DNA from: Chitinophaga sp.
GTDB taxonomy: Bacteria; Bacteroidota; Bacteroidia; Chitinophagales; Chitinophagaceae
Assembly: GCF_017745275.1 (NCBI RefSeq)
Contig: NZ_JAGHZS010000002.1
Location: 1-64,000 of the forward strand
DNA: 64,000 nucleotides
Direction: 5' to 3'
This document shows, one piece after another, positions 43,589-53,575 of this stretch. The translations under genes were made by a program, and so were the position numbers. The notes below the pieces were generated by a model. The model did no database searches, was not told the DNA's origin, and saw only the letters and a list, made by a program, of their open reading frames with translations. Positions within the stretch are counted from its first letter, which is position 1. Each line of letters starts with the position of its first letter.

Positions 43589-44785
43589 CTATTTTGGTTT
43601 GAAGCGGGACAGGTCTGGTAATATTTTTTTATTCCGTTGTACCTCTTCCGCATAAATTACTTCTCCTAGTGCCTTGAGAAAAGGTTTCCCTGTTTCCTCG
43701 AAAGCGGATTGATCATCGCCCAGCACTCCACTTGTATTCACAAAGATGCTGGCGGATAGCAGGAACTCTGTATTGTTGGCAAAGTCCACAATATAAGCGG
43801 TATCTGTCAGAAATCCGTATGCCCATCCTGGTTTGTTAAATATCCTGATATGGCCGGGTATGCGGCATTTGCTGTCTCCTCCAAAAAGCAAAAATCTGGT
43901 ATATGCCTGGTAAAATTGCTCCGGATCATATATTGGATCGGTTGACTCCTCCGGATATTGTGACATATGTTGATACAAAAAGCTATAATCTTCCTCTGTT
44001 AAACGGAATCGTTGTTGATTTGTTACAGCTTCCGGAAAAATTATGCTTCGTAATATATCGTGTAAGTGAATGAGTGGAAGTTTATTGCGATGGGAAAAGT
44101 TCATGGGGCGGGTTTCCAGCTTGTCGAGATGATTATAGAAAGCCCGTCCGGCAAAATCCTCCCGTGGTGAAAAATGGAGCCCGCTACATTGTGCCGCCTG
44201 TTGATATAATACAATATTGCCCGCCTGGAATACGATCCCGTTTGTATGCTTATTGGCTGCTTCATAAAGGGGAAGCCCCACCCGGTGCCGGATTTGGGCC
44301 TGGTCATATCCCATTTCCCACAACCGGCGGTTAAAAGGCTCCTGGCCAATCAGCTCGTACAGCCGGTTAAAGGCGTCGTTATCACTTGTAAGGAATATTT
44401 TTTTAATATAGTGGGCTACGGAAGGATACCCGGAGGCGGCCGAAGGGTCGCGGCGAACGCCGGTATTGATGTCTGGCAACGGATCTGTGAATAAAGGGGT
44501 GTCCCGGTGCAGGCCCGGGATCTGCAAATCATTTATTTTTTCCAGTGCCAGCGCGGCTGCCGGTAATTTTACCGTAGATGCGGGGTAGAAGTAGGTATCT
44601 GGCGGAACGCCATAAAAATAGTCTGTAAAATGGGGCATTTGCCGTTCATCCCGGTTTATCCGGGTAAAAATTACCTGTAGCCGGTAGGTCGAAGGATCGC
44701 TGAAAACCGCGCCTAACCGGCTTTTTTGACTTTTCAGCAAAGCTTCCAGAAAATTATCTGTTGCCGGATAATGTTGGGTTTGCAT
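43589..44785 (-). CDS. class A beta-lactamase-like serine hydrolase
   Basis: The listed frame (398 residues from ATG 44785) has the active-site motifs of class A enzymes and DD-peptidases: FYPASTVKLPAA (Ser70-x-x-Lys73), FLTSDNDAFN (SDN at 134-136) and a KPGWAYGF segment in place of the KTG box. From 44785 no signal peptide is present, yet the frame stays open upstream to a TAG and encodes RSWILVFLILFLCFTIT, a good signal peptide, with no ATG, GTG or TTG; a CTG at 44854 is the only codon near its beginning that is sometimes used. The enzyme is expected in the periplasm. Substrate (beta-lactam or other) is uncertain. Confidence 0.82.
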   Translation of the reverse strand: MQTQHYPATDNFLEALLKSQKSRLGAVFSDPSTYRLQVIFTRINRDERQMPHFTDYFYGVPPDTYFYPASTVKLPAAALALEKINDLQIPGLHRDTPLFTDPLPDINTGVRRDPSAASGYPSVAHYIKKIFLTSDNDAFNRLYELIGQEPFNRRLWEMGYDQAQIRHRVGLPLYEAANKHTNGIVFQAGNIVLYQQAAQCSGLHFSPREDFAGRAFYNHLDKLETRPMNFSHRNKLPLIHLHDILRSIIFPEAVTNQQRFRLTEEDYSFLYQHMSQYPEESTDPIYDPEQFYQAYTRFLLFGGDSKCRIPGHIRIFNKPGWAYGFLTDTAYIVDFANNTEFLLSASIFVNTSGVLGDDQSAFEETGKPFLKALGEVIYAEEVQRNKKILPDLSRFKPK

Positions 44786-44949
44786 ATATTTGTCGCTGTT
44801 AGTGATTGTAAAGCAAAGGAATAATATTAAAAAGACCAGAATCCAGGATCGCAGATTTACAAAAAAGTATGCCGGCTAACCTGCAAAAGCGGGCGCAGAT
44901 TGATTTTGCGCGTCTTTTAACAAGGACTTTAATATATCGATTTAAATTC

Positions 44950-44957
44950 TATCTTTG
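44950..44957 (+). promoter_or_regulatory. -7 promoter box of secDF
   Basis: TAtcTTTG, 41 nt before the secDF ATG at 44999, matches the -7 consensus. The -33 region is weak (no TTTG at 19-21 nt). The leader contains a run of nine T. Confidence 0.5.
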
Positions 44958-44998
44958 CAACTCTTAAAATTTTTTTTTATAAACCCGAAACAAACAGT

Positions 44999-47900
44999 AT
45001 GCAACTTAAAGGACTGGTAAGATTTTTTGCCATCGCACTGATCCTTATCTCTTTGTACCAATTGTCCTTCACGTTTTTGGTGCGGAACTATGAGAAGAAG
45101 ATAGAGCAGCAGGCCAAAGACGAAGTGGCCAAACAATACCCTACGCCTGTACAGAAATATCCGAACAATGCTGAATTGCGGGGTTTCTACGAAGATACAC
45201 TGGCAGGGTTGACTAAACTGAGGAGACAAGAGATCGTGGACAGTACCAGCAGCACAAAGATTGCAGGCTTCCCATGGAATGTCACCTACACCAAAGCAAA
45301 AGAAAAAGAATTGAATCTTGGTCTGGACCTGGTGGGTGGTATGAACGTTGTACTGGAAGTGAACGTGGAAGATGTTATCCGCGCTTTATCCGGTCAATCC
45401 AAGGATGCCGCATTTAACAGAGCACTGGTAAGGGCAAATGAACTTAAAAAGACAAACCAGTCAGATTTTGTTACTTTGTTCGGTCAAGCATACGCCGAAG
45501 TAGCACCACAGGGTAAACTGGCAACGATCTTTGCAAACGCCTACCAAAAAGATATCACTTTCAATTCAACCAATCAGCAGGTGCTGGACATGATCCGCAA
45601 GGAATCACGTGTTGCCATTAAAAATACCTATATCGTACTGCAAAAACGTATTGATAAATTCGGGGTGGCACAACCAAACATCAGCCTGGACGAAAACAAA
45701 GGACTGATCTCTGTGGAACTGGCAGGTGTGGACAACGCCGCCCGTGTACACAAATACCTGCAGGCTACTGCTAACCTGGAATTCAGAGAAGTATACAAAA
45801 ACAGCCCTGAGTTCTTCCAGAATGTACTGATGCCGATGAACGAAGCGATCAGAAATTCGCTGAAATCTTCTGCACCGGCTACTGCTGCTGTAGATACTGC
45901 TAAAGCAGCTACCACTACCGCTACTCCTGCAGATACTTCTAAAGATGGTAGCCTCACACAGTACATCGCTAAAGGTGATACCGGTAAAAATGCCAGCAAG
46001 GAACTGCAAATCAAAGAACAGCAGAAACAAAACCCGCTGTTCATGGTATTCATTCCTAACGCTGATCCTCAATCCGGTACTATCTTCCCAAGCTCTTCTA
46101 TCGGAAGAATCTTCCCTAAGGATACCGCTACTTTCAACCGTTACCTGGAACTGCCTGCTGTAAAAGCAGTATTACCTAAAGATGGTGTGATTGCTTTCGG
46201 TCCTGAAAATAAAGAAGATAAACACGGTCTGATCGCTGTTTACCTCCTGAAAGTGAATCCTGCGAACCCTACTCCGCGTGTTGGTGGCGAAAGGATCGTA
46301 GATGCACGTCAGGATATGGACCAGAACAACCAACCGGAAATCAGCATGACCATGGACAACGTAGGTGCCCATGAATGGAAAAAACTGACCGGTGAACTGG
46401 CTCCAAGCAATCCAAAAGATCCTAATACTTTCAACTATGTAGCGATTGTACTCGATAACATCGTTTACTCCGCTCCGTCTATACAGGGTGAAATTGCCGG
46501 TGGCCGTTCGTCTATCAGTGGTAGCTTTACCATTGAAGAAGCGAGTGACCTTGCCAACATCCTGAAATCCGGTAAAATGCCGGCTCCTGCGCAAATCGTA
46601 CAGGAACAGATCGTAGGACCTACCCTCGGTGCGGAATCTATCGCTGCCGGTGCCAAGTCTTTCATGATCTCCTTTGGTATCATCTTCGTACTCATGCTGG
46701 TGTACTACAATTCTGCCGGCTGGGTGGCTAACATTGCACTGGTACTCAACCTGCTGTTTACCTTCGGTATCCTGGCATCTATGGGCGCTACGTTAACAAT
46801 GGCTGGTATCGCAGGTATGGTACTCACTATCGGTATGGCGGTGGATACCAACGTAATCATCTTCGAAAGAATCAAAGATGAGCTGACGCATGGTAAATCT
46901 TACCCAGAGGCGGTATCAGAAGGTTACAAACGCTCTTATGCACCTGTACTGGATGGTCACGTTACCTCTCTCCTCACTGCATTCATCCTGTTCTACTTCG
47001 GTTTAGGTCCTGTACTGGGCTTCGCTACCACTCAGATCATAGGTTTGTTCCTGTCTCTGTTCTGTGGTATCCTGGTATCCCGTATGGTAACTGACTTCTG
47101 GATGAAGAGAAAAAGACACTTTGAATACTTTACTCCTATTTCCCGTAAAGTATTTAAACACGCTGCTTTCGACTTCGTAGGTAAACGTAAATATGCTTAC
47201 ATCATCTCTGCCATTGTAATGGTAGCAGGTGTATCTTCCTTCTTCCATGGTTTCGACCACGGTATCGATTTCTCCGGTGGACGTAGCTATACGGTTCGCT
47301 TTGAACATCCGATGGACAGAGAGAAAGTAGCAGATGTACTGAAGAAAGAATTCGAATCAGAAGTATTCGTTAAAACGATCGGAACTACTAACCAGCTGAA
47401 TATTACCACTTCTTACAAAATTGAACAACAAAGCCTGGCAGTAGATAAAGAAGTAGCAGATAAATTATACCAGGGTCTGAAGCCGTTCTATGACGCTTCT
47501 GTAACACCTGAAGCATTTGCTACCCGTTATATTGTTGGTTCACAGACAGTATCACCAACTATTTCCGACGACTTACGCGCCGGTGCGGTAAAAGCCACCG
47601 TATTGTCTCTCGTGGTAATCTTCCTGTACATCCTCTTACGTTTCAGCAAATGGCAGTACTCTATCGGTACTATCTTCTCTTTGCTGCACGACGTATTGGT
47701 AACACTGGCAGTATTCTCCTGGTGCAGATCATTTGTTCCATTCACCCTGGAAATCGACCAGCACTTCATTGCGGCGATCCTGACAGTAATCGGGTTCTCC
47801 ATGAACGATACCGTGATTGTATTTGACCGTATCCGTGAATACTTCAGAACTGGTAAACATGGCCGCGACAGAGATACCGTAATCAATAAAGCGATCAATG

Positions 47901-48145
47901 ATACGCTGAGCCGTACCATTATGACCTCCCTCACCGTGTTCCTGACCATCCTGATCCTGTTTATCTTCGGTGGTGAAGTAACCCGCGGTTTCGCCTTCGC
48001 GATGCTGATTGGTGTGATCACTGGTACTTACTCTTCCATCTTCGTAGCAGCGCCGGTACTGGTTGACTTTGACAAAAAGAACCAACTGGCCAATGAATCA
48101 GAATCAGTGGAAGTGACTGCGCAGAAAGCAACTGCTGCTAAATAA
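44999..48145 (+). CDS. secDF: protein translocase fusion SecDF
   Basis: The 1048-residue protein joins SecD and SecF, as is usual in Bacteroidota. The SecD half (about 1-720) has an N-terminal membrane helix, LGLDLVGGMNVVLEV (RND signature), an insertion rich in Ala/Thr (about 290-330) and five C-terminal membrane helices with GMAVDTNVIIFERIKDEL. The SecF half (about 730-1040) has GIDFSGGRSY and GFSMNDTVIVFDRIREYF. It uses the proton gradient to help pull secreted proteins through SecYEG. The Thr/Ala insertion is variable in this phylum. Confidence 0.97.
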   Translation: MQLKGLVRFFAIALILISLYQLSFTFLVRNYEKKIEQQAKDEVAKQYPTPVQKYPNNAELRGFYEDTLAGLTKLRRQEIVDSTSSTKIAGFPWNVTYTKAKEKELNLGLDLVGGMNVVLEVNVEDVIRALSGQSKDAAFNRALVRANELKKTNQSDFVTLFGQAYAEVAPQGKLATIFANAYQKDITFNSTNQQVLDMIRKESRVAIKNTYIVLQKRIDKFGVAQPNISLDENKGLISVELAGVDNAARVHKYLQATANLEFREVYKNSPEFFQNVLMPMNEAIRNSLKSSAPATAAVDTAKAATTTATPADTSKDGSLTQYIAKGDTGKNASKELQIKEQQKQNPLFMVFIPNADPQSGTIFPSSSIGRIFPKDTATFNRYLELPAVKAVLPKDGVIAFGPENKEDKHGLIAVYLLKVNPANPTPRVGGERIVDARQDMDQNNQPEISMTMDNVGAHEWKKLTGELAPSNPKDPNTFNYVAIVLDNIVYSAPSIQGEIAGGRSSISGSFTIEEASDLANILKSGKMPAPAQIVQEQIVGPTLGAESIAAGAKSFMISFGIIFVLMLVYYNSAGWVANIALVLNLLFTFGILASMGATLTMAGIAGMVLTIGMAVDTNVIIFERIKDELTHGKSYPEAVSEGYKRSYAPVLDGHVTSLLTAFILFYFGLGPVLGFATTQIIGLFLSLFCGILVSRMVTDFWMKRKRHFEYFTPISRKVFKHAAFDFVGKRKYAYIISAIVMVAGVSSFFHGFDHGIDFSGGRSYTVRFEHPMDREKVADVLKKEFESEVFVKTIGTTNQLNITTSYKIEQQSLAVDKEVADKLYQGLKPFYDASVTPEAFATRYIVGSQTVSPTISDDLRAGAVKATVLSLVVIFLYILLRFSKWQYSIGTIFSLLHDVLVTLAVFSWCRSFVPFTLEIDQHFIAAILTVIGFSMNDTVIVFDRIREYFRTGKHGRDRDTVINKAINDTLSRTIMTSLTVFLTILILFIFGGEVTRGFAFAMLIGVITGTYSSIFVAAPVLVDFDKKNQLANESESVEVTAQKATAAK

Positions 48146-48175
48146 GTAGGATAACTGAAATGATGTTTGATAATA

Positions 48176-48206
48176 AAAACCTCCTGGCTTGCCAGGAGGT
48201 TTTTTG
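48176..48206 (+). terminator. intrinsic terminator of secDF
   Basis: AAAACCTCCTGGC and GCCAGGAGGTTTTTT form a 12-bp stem with a two-base loop and a T-run, 31 nt past the secDF stop. Confidence 0.9.
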
Positions 48207-48210
48207 TTGA

Positions 48211-48320
48211 GCCGAAAGCAAAAAGCTATTAAAGCGAATGATCAACGCGAGTATTAAATTACTCATTCGCGCTGATCATTCGCTTTAATAGCTTTTTGCT
48301 TTCGGCTTTATGCTTTAGGC
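48211..48320. repeat. intergenic inverted repeat, AAAGC type, supplying the IscA stop
   Basis: GCCGAAAGCAAAAAGCTATT..AAAGCGAATGATCA pairs with TGATCATTCGCTTTAATAGC.. on the right; core TATTAAAGCG/CGCTTTAATA is another compensated variant. A second nested dyad GCGAGTA..TACTCATTCGC is inside. The right end GCTTTAGGC provides the TAA stop of the IscA-like gene on the minus strand. Confidence 0.9.
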
Positions 48321-48605
48321 TCCCCGGAAAACGAACCCTTTCGCCTCCGGTTCATAATCTATTTCCATTCCCATCAGGTACATGCCATGGGCTTTTTTCA
48401 TAATCACCGGGATCCCGGCCACCTCAAAAAGGTCATCATCTTCCATTATTGCATCAAATCCCAACATATAGGCTACGCCGGAACAACCGCCACCTTTAAC
48501 GCCAACCCGCAGATAAGGGGCTTCAGTAGCACCTTGCAACAGCTTCTTCACTTCTTCTGCCGCACCAGGGGTGAGTCGTATGGGAGAAATATTCGCCTTA
48601 TCCAT
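48315..48605 (-). CDS. IscA/HesB-family iron-sulfur protein lacking the C-terminal CxC
   Basis: From the ATG at 48605 the 96-residue protein has the A-type carrier pattern: ISPIRLTPGAAEEVKKLL, LRVGVKGGGCSGVAYMLGFD with the first conserved cysteine, and YLMGMEIDYEPEAKGFVF. Family members end in a NPNA..TCGCGSSF segment whose two cysteines bind iron or clusters; here the frame stops as FVFRGA and both are absent. The stop codon is the first word of the adjacent repeat. It could be an inactive or altered carrier; a TTG at 48623 is a less likely start. coaE starts upstream on the same strand (69 nt gap). Confidence 0.85.
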   Translation of the reverse strand: MDKANISPIRLTPGAAEEVKKLLQGATEAPYLRVGVKGGGCSGVAYMLGFDAIMEDDDLFEVAGIPVIMKKAHGMYLMGMEIDYEPEAKGFVFRGA

Positions 48606-48674
48606 TATCCTTATTTTTATCAAAGTTAGGCAAAACAGCAGGGGAGTACAGCAGTGCTATACCCCAGGTAACCT

Positions 48675-49271
48675 TTAGCGGGATGCTGCCAGTGCCAGTA
48701 ATTCCTGGTGTAGTGCCAGTACTTGTGGTATCACCATGTGCTGCTCGTCGTTATGTATTACATAATCGCTCAGCCGCATTTTTATAGTTTCATCAATTTG
48801 TTTGTAAATGCGGGCCAGTACTTCATCACGGGTCATATGATCCCGTTTCATAACGCGGTGTACCCGCAGTGGCTGCGGCGCAAAAACGGCGATGATTTTA
48901 TCCAGGTGGTGAAAAGATTCTGTTTCAAAAAGCAGGGCGGCTTCTTTTAGTACATAGGGGGTTGTTTGTTCACTGGCCCATCGGTCGGAATCCCGGATGG
49001 TGGCGGGGTGTACGAGAGAATTGAGAACAGCCAGTTTATCTTTGCTGTTGAATACAATATCTCCGAGATATTTTCGGTTCAGGCGACCATTTTCGTCGTA
49101 TGTTTCATTGCCAAAATGTTGCTTCACCTGCGTCATCAGTTCCGGGTCGCGTACCAGTATATCTTTTGCCCTGTCGTCCGCATAATATACAGGGACGCCC
49201 AACAATTCAAATATTTTGCTGACGGTGCTTTTGCCGGAGCCAATGCCTCCGGTGATTCCTATCTTTAACAT
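48675..49271 (-). CDS. coaE: dephospho-CoA kinase
   Basis: The 198-residue P-loop kinase performs the last step of coenzyme A synthesis. It shows MLKIGITGGIGSGKSTVSKIF, VYYADDRAKDIL, NSLVHPATI and LLFETESFHHLDKIIAVFAP with RVMKRDHMTRDEVLARI. Length and motifs are normal. It is downstream of yajC in a nusB-DUF1573-yajC-coaE series typical for Bacteroidota; the YbbR gene that often lies between yajC and coaE is absent here. Confidence 0.95.
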   Translation of the reverse strand: MLKIGITGGIGSGKSTVSKIFELLGVPVYYADDRAKDILVRDPELMTQVKQHFGNETYDENGRLNRKYLGDIVFNSKDKLAVLNSLVHPATIRDSDRWASEQTTPYVLKEAALLFETESFHHLDKIIAVFAPQPLRVHRVMKRDHMTRDEVLARIYKQIDETIKMRLSDYVIHNDEQHMVIPQVLALHQELLALAASR

Positions 49272-49311
49272 ACTTCCAATTTAAATAAAAATACGAACCG
49301 GCCCATAAGAA

Positions 49312-49347
49312 TTACGGAGTTACAGGCCAGGGCCCGCAACTCCGTAG
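49312..49347. terminator. hairpin between yajC and coaE
   Basis: TACGGAGTT and AACTCCGTA pair over 9 bp, with an inner GGCC..GGGCC stem. It lies in the 98-bp gap behind yajC and may reduce readthrough into coaE. Confidence 0.6.
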
Positions 49348-49369
49348 TATTAAAAAGTAATCTGTAAGC

Positions 49370-49720
49370 TTATTTGGTTTCAGCTGGTTTTTGCTGTTGT
49401 TTGGCAGCAGTATATTCCATGCTGATAGCAGAACGTTCAATAATGAAGCTGGTGCCAGGGCTCACTTCCATTACAACAGTATTATCGTCGTTCATTTTCT
49501 TCACTTTACCGTGAATACCTGCGATGGTAACGATTTTGTCGCCTTCCTTCAGGTTATCGATAAATTGTTTTTGCAGTTTCGCTTTCTTAGTCTGAGGGCG
49601 AATCATGAAAAGCCACATGACGAGGATCATACCGCCAAAAAACAGGAAAGAAACCCAGGAGTTGCCACCACCTTGAGCACCTCCCTGAGGCGCCATTAAT
49701 AAAATGTTCAGGATGTTCAT
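49370..49720 (-). CDS. yajC: preprotein translocase subunit YajC
   Basis: The 116-residue protein has one transmembrane helix (about 22-40, WVSFLFFGGMILVMWLF) followed by the signature MIRPQTKKAKLQKQF and GDKIVTIAGIHGKVKKM. YajC associates with SecDF and SecYEG. It is 29 nt downstream of the DUF1573 gene on the same strand and is separated from secDF by about 1.2 kb on the opposite strand. Confidence 0.95.
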   Translation of the reverse strand: MNILNILLMAPQGGAQGGGNSWVSFLFFGGMILVMWLFMIRPQTKKAKLQKQFIDNLKEGDKIVTIAGIHGKVKKMNDDNTVVMEVSPGTSFIIERSAISMEYTAAKQQQKPAETK

Positions 49721-49749
49721 CTATAATTGATTTAATAGTTTTGCCGGTC

Positions 49750-50193
49750 CTACTTGGTAATGATATTACACTGTATTTTAGGTCCTATCACATAACCGTC
49801 ATTATTGTTGATTTTAACAGAAATCTCTTTCTCTGTGTAACCGGATTTGCCATGACTGTCAAAAATCACCTTCATATAACCGGACTGCCCGGGTTTAATA
49901 GGTTCTTTAGGCCATTCAGGTACTGTGCAACCACAGCTGGAGATGGCATCCTCGATTACGAGCGGACTGGTGCCTGTATTAGTGAATTTAAAAGAATACT
50001 CTACTTTTTCACCTGCAGCAATTTCTCCAAAGTTATGCACCTTTTCTTCGAAAGTCAGTGCGGAGGATTGCGCATCATTTTTTACTTGCCCGCTTCCGGT
50101 AGCGCCGGCTGCGGTAGTATTCTTTTGGGCATTATTGTTACAAGCCGCCACCAGCAGGCTTCCACAGGCTAATAAACAGAACAGCTTTTTCAT
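49750..50193 (-). CDS. DUF1573 domain lipoprotein
   Basis: The 147-residue protein has a lipoprotein signal (MKKLFCLLACGSLLVAAC) and the DUF1573 Ig-like domain with VHNFGEIAAGEKVEYSFKFTN, SSCGCTVPEWPKEPIKPGQSG (SSCGCT motif) and VIFDSHGKSG. DUF1573 proteins are abundant exported proteins in Bacteroidota with no defined role. Between nusB and yajC is its usual place. Confidence 0.92.
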   Translation of the reverse strand: MKKLFCLLACGSLLVAACNNNAQKNTTAAGATGSGQVKNDAQSSALTFEEKVHNFGEIAAGEKVEYSFKFTNTGTSPLVIEDAISSCGCTVPEWPKEPIKPGQSGYMKVIFDSHGKSGYTEKEISVKINNNDGYVIGPKIQCNIITK

Positions 50194-50231
50194 GGTATTG
50201 CTATTTTTTAGGTAAAAATAACTTTTCCCAC

Positions 50232-51161
50232 TTACTTTTTGGGACGGTCCTGTTTTTGAACCATCTGTTCCTTCTCCAGGTCTTTCAGGATGTTATCCAG
50301 GATCCCGTTGATAAACTGTCCGCTCTGTGGTGTGCTGTAAGCTTTAGCCAGATCGATATATTCGTTAATAGTTACTTTGGTCGGAATAGTAGGGAAGTAA
50401 AGGAACTCGCAAACACCCATTTCCATCAGTAACATATCCACTGCTGCAATACGTTCAGAATCCCAGTTTTGCAATTTGGGTTTGATCAGCTCCAGGCAGT
50501 ATTCTTTTTTGTCGATTACTGTCAGCAGCAGCTCTTTTGCATAATCCAGCTTTTCTTTGCTGATCAGCTGGAGGAAGTTGAAGAGATGCGGTTTGTTGAA
50601 ATAATTATTGAGCAGGATACCCATCATTTCTTCATCATCGCCCCAGTGGAGGAAGGTATCTTCCATATGCTGTATAAACAGCTCACTTTTCCCCAGTATT
50701 TCTTTATAGATGAATTCCAGTATCTCCTTTTCCCCGGCCTTTGTACGGTTATTATCTGCTATATAAGCTTTGTAGGTATCCGTAGCCACCAGCTGGTTAT
50801 AAAGCTTTCTGAGCAGATCATCATCTGTCTGCAGCTTCATTTTCCATTGTTCCAGGTTTACCTGGAAGCCCTTGTCGCTGGTTATCTGGTAAATAAATTC
50901 ATTCCCTGCAATTTTGGTATTCACCTGCAGGTCCTCGGCAGAGGGTAAGTGTTTGGAGGCACGGGCCTGCGCATCAATTTCTGCGTATTGTGCCACCTGT
51001 ACCACTGAATTAAGTAAGTAGGTAAAGATCTGACAGGTCTGGTCCAGCTTTTCATTCAAAAGTCTGGTAGCCGTACCTGGCTTAATACTGCTTTCATCCA
51101 TCGTTTCCAGGGCATAAAGTGTTTGCATTACTTTTACCCGGATGTTTCTTCTACTGATCAT
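50232..51161 (-). CDS. nusB: transcription antitermination factor NusB
   Basis: The 309-residue protein is the long Bacteroidota form: it starts MISRRNIRVKVMQTLYALE, has a large middle insertion (about 60-170), and ends in the NusB domain with LLMEMGVCEFLYFPTIPTKVTINEYIDLAKAYSTPQSGQFINGILDNIL. It binds boxA of rRNA leaders with NusE. It is the first gene of the nusB-DUF1573-yajC-coaE series. Confidence 0.94.
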   Translation of the reverse strand: MISRRNIRVKVMQTLYALETMDESSIKPGTATRLLNEKLDQTCQIFTYLLNSVVQVAQYAEIDAQARASKHLPSAEDLQVNTKIAGNEFIYQITSDKGFQVNLEQWKMKLQTDDDLLRKLYNQLVATDTYKAYIADNNRTKAGEKEILEFIYKEILGKSELFIQHMEDTFLHWGDDEEMMGILLNNYFNKPHLFNFLQLISKEKLDYAKELLLTVIDKKEYCLELIKPKLQNWDSERIAAVDMLLMEMGVCEFLYFPTIPTKVTINEYIDLAKAYSTPQSGQFINGILDNILKDLEKEQMVQKQDRPKK

Positions 51162-51222
51162 CGTATAAAAAAGAACTGGTATAAGGGCGCAAAACTAGAG
51201 AAAAAAATTCATATTTGAAGGA

Positions 51223-51317
51223 TTTCACGCAAAGCAGCTGAGAAGCAATACCGCAAAGTCTTGGAATAAATGTGTAAATTCCCTTGCGGCTTTGCTTCTC
51301 AGCTGCTTTACGTGAAA
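51223..51317. repeat. inverted repeat upstream of groES, GCAAAGC type
   Basis: TTCACGCAAAGCAGCTGAGAAGC and GCTTCTCAGCTGC..ACGTGAA pair over more than 20 bp, with CCGCAAAG/CTTTGCGG-like sequence further in. It lies between the divergent nusB and groES genes, so unlike the other copies it is not behind a stop codon. The rest of 51162-51474 holds no gene. Confidence 0.8.
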
Positions 51318-51392
51318 AGTCTGTCATTTTTTCGGGTTGCCTGTCATGGTTTGTCAGTATGATTCTGCTCAATACCTTCGTAAACTGCAAAT

Positions 51393-51419
51393 TTGACCCA
51401 AAAACCGCCTTGGCATAAT
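51393..51419 (+). promoter_or_regulatory. possible groESL promoter
   Basis: TTGACC (51393-51398), 15 nt, CATAAT (51414-51419) is the only promoter-like pair I see before groES. It resembles the generic sigma-70 form more than the phylum consensus. No CIRCE operator (TTAGCACTC-N9-GAGTGCTAA) is present. Confidence 0.3.
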
Positions 51420-51474
51420 TCTCGTGGACCGGAAAGAACAAATTTTTAAACATCTTTTTTAAATAAAATCTACT

Positions 51475-51756
51475 ATGGCTAAACAATTAAGTATTAAACC
51501 TTTAGCTGACAGGGTAATTGTGAAACCTGCAGCAGCAGAAGAGAAAACAGCTGGTGGTATCATCATCCCGGATACTGCAAAAGAAAAACCAGTTAGAGGC
51601 ACTGTAGTGGCTGCTGGTCCCGGTAAAAAAGATGAACCCATCACAGTTAAAGTAGGAGATACTGTACTGTATGGTAAATACTCAGGCCAGGAACTCCCTA
51701 TCGAAGGCGAAGATTACTTAATCATGCGTGAATCTGATATCCTGGCTATCGTTTAA
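51475..51756 (+). CDS. groES: co-chaperonin GroES
   Basis: The 93-residue protein shows [33 protein letters not shown] (including the mobile loop) and [28 protein letters not shown]. It is the lid of the GroEL folding chamber. groEL follows after 52 nt. No CIRCE-type operator is seen upstream. Confidence 0.98.
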   Translation: MAKQLSIKPLADRVIVKPAAAEEKTAGGIIIPDTAKEKPVRGTVVAAGPGKKDEPITVKVGDTVLYGKYSGQELPIEGEDYLIMRESDILAIV

Positions 51757-51787
51757 GATAGTCTTCCGGATATGTTTTAATTCCTAA

Positions 51788-53446
<1,659 letters not shown>

Positions 53447-53466
53447 TCTATATTATTATAATAGCC

Positions 53467-53503
53467 AAAACTCCTGCAGGTACCTATCTGCAGGAGTTTT
53501 TTT
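53467..53503 (+). terminator. intrinsic terminator of groEL
   Basis: AAAACTCCTGCAG and CTGCAGGAGTTTTTTT form a 13-bp stem with an 8-nt loop and T-run, 20 nt past the groEL stop. Confidence 0.92.
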
Positions 53504-53575
53504 ATGCCGGCAACGGAATAAGTGTAACTTTCATGACCGATATCCGTTAAACAACCAGATCGTAAACAGAAGCGG

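Noticed and set aside
51162..51474. CIRCE (HrcA) operator before groES
   Set aside because: No TTAGCACTC-N9-GAGTGCTAA or close variant is present.
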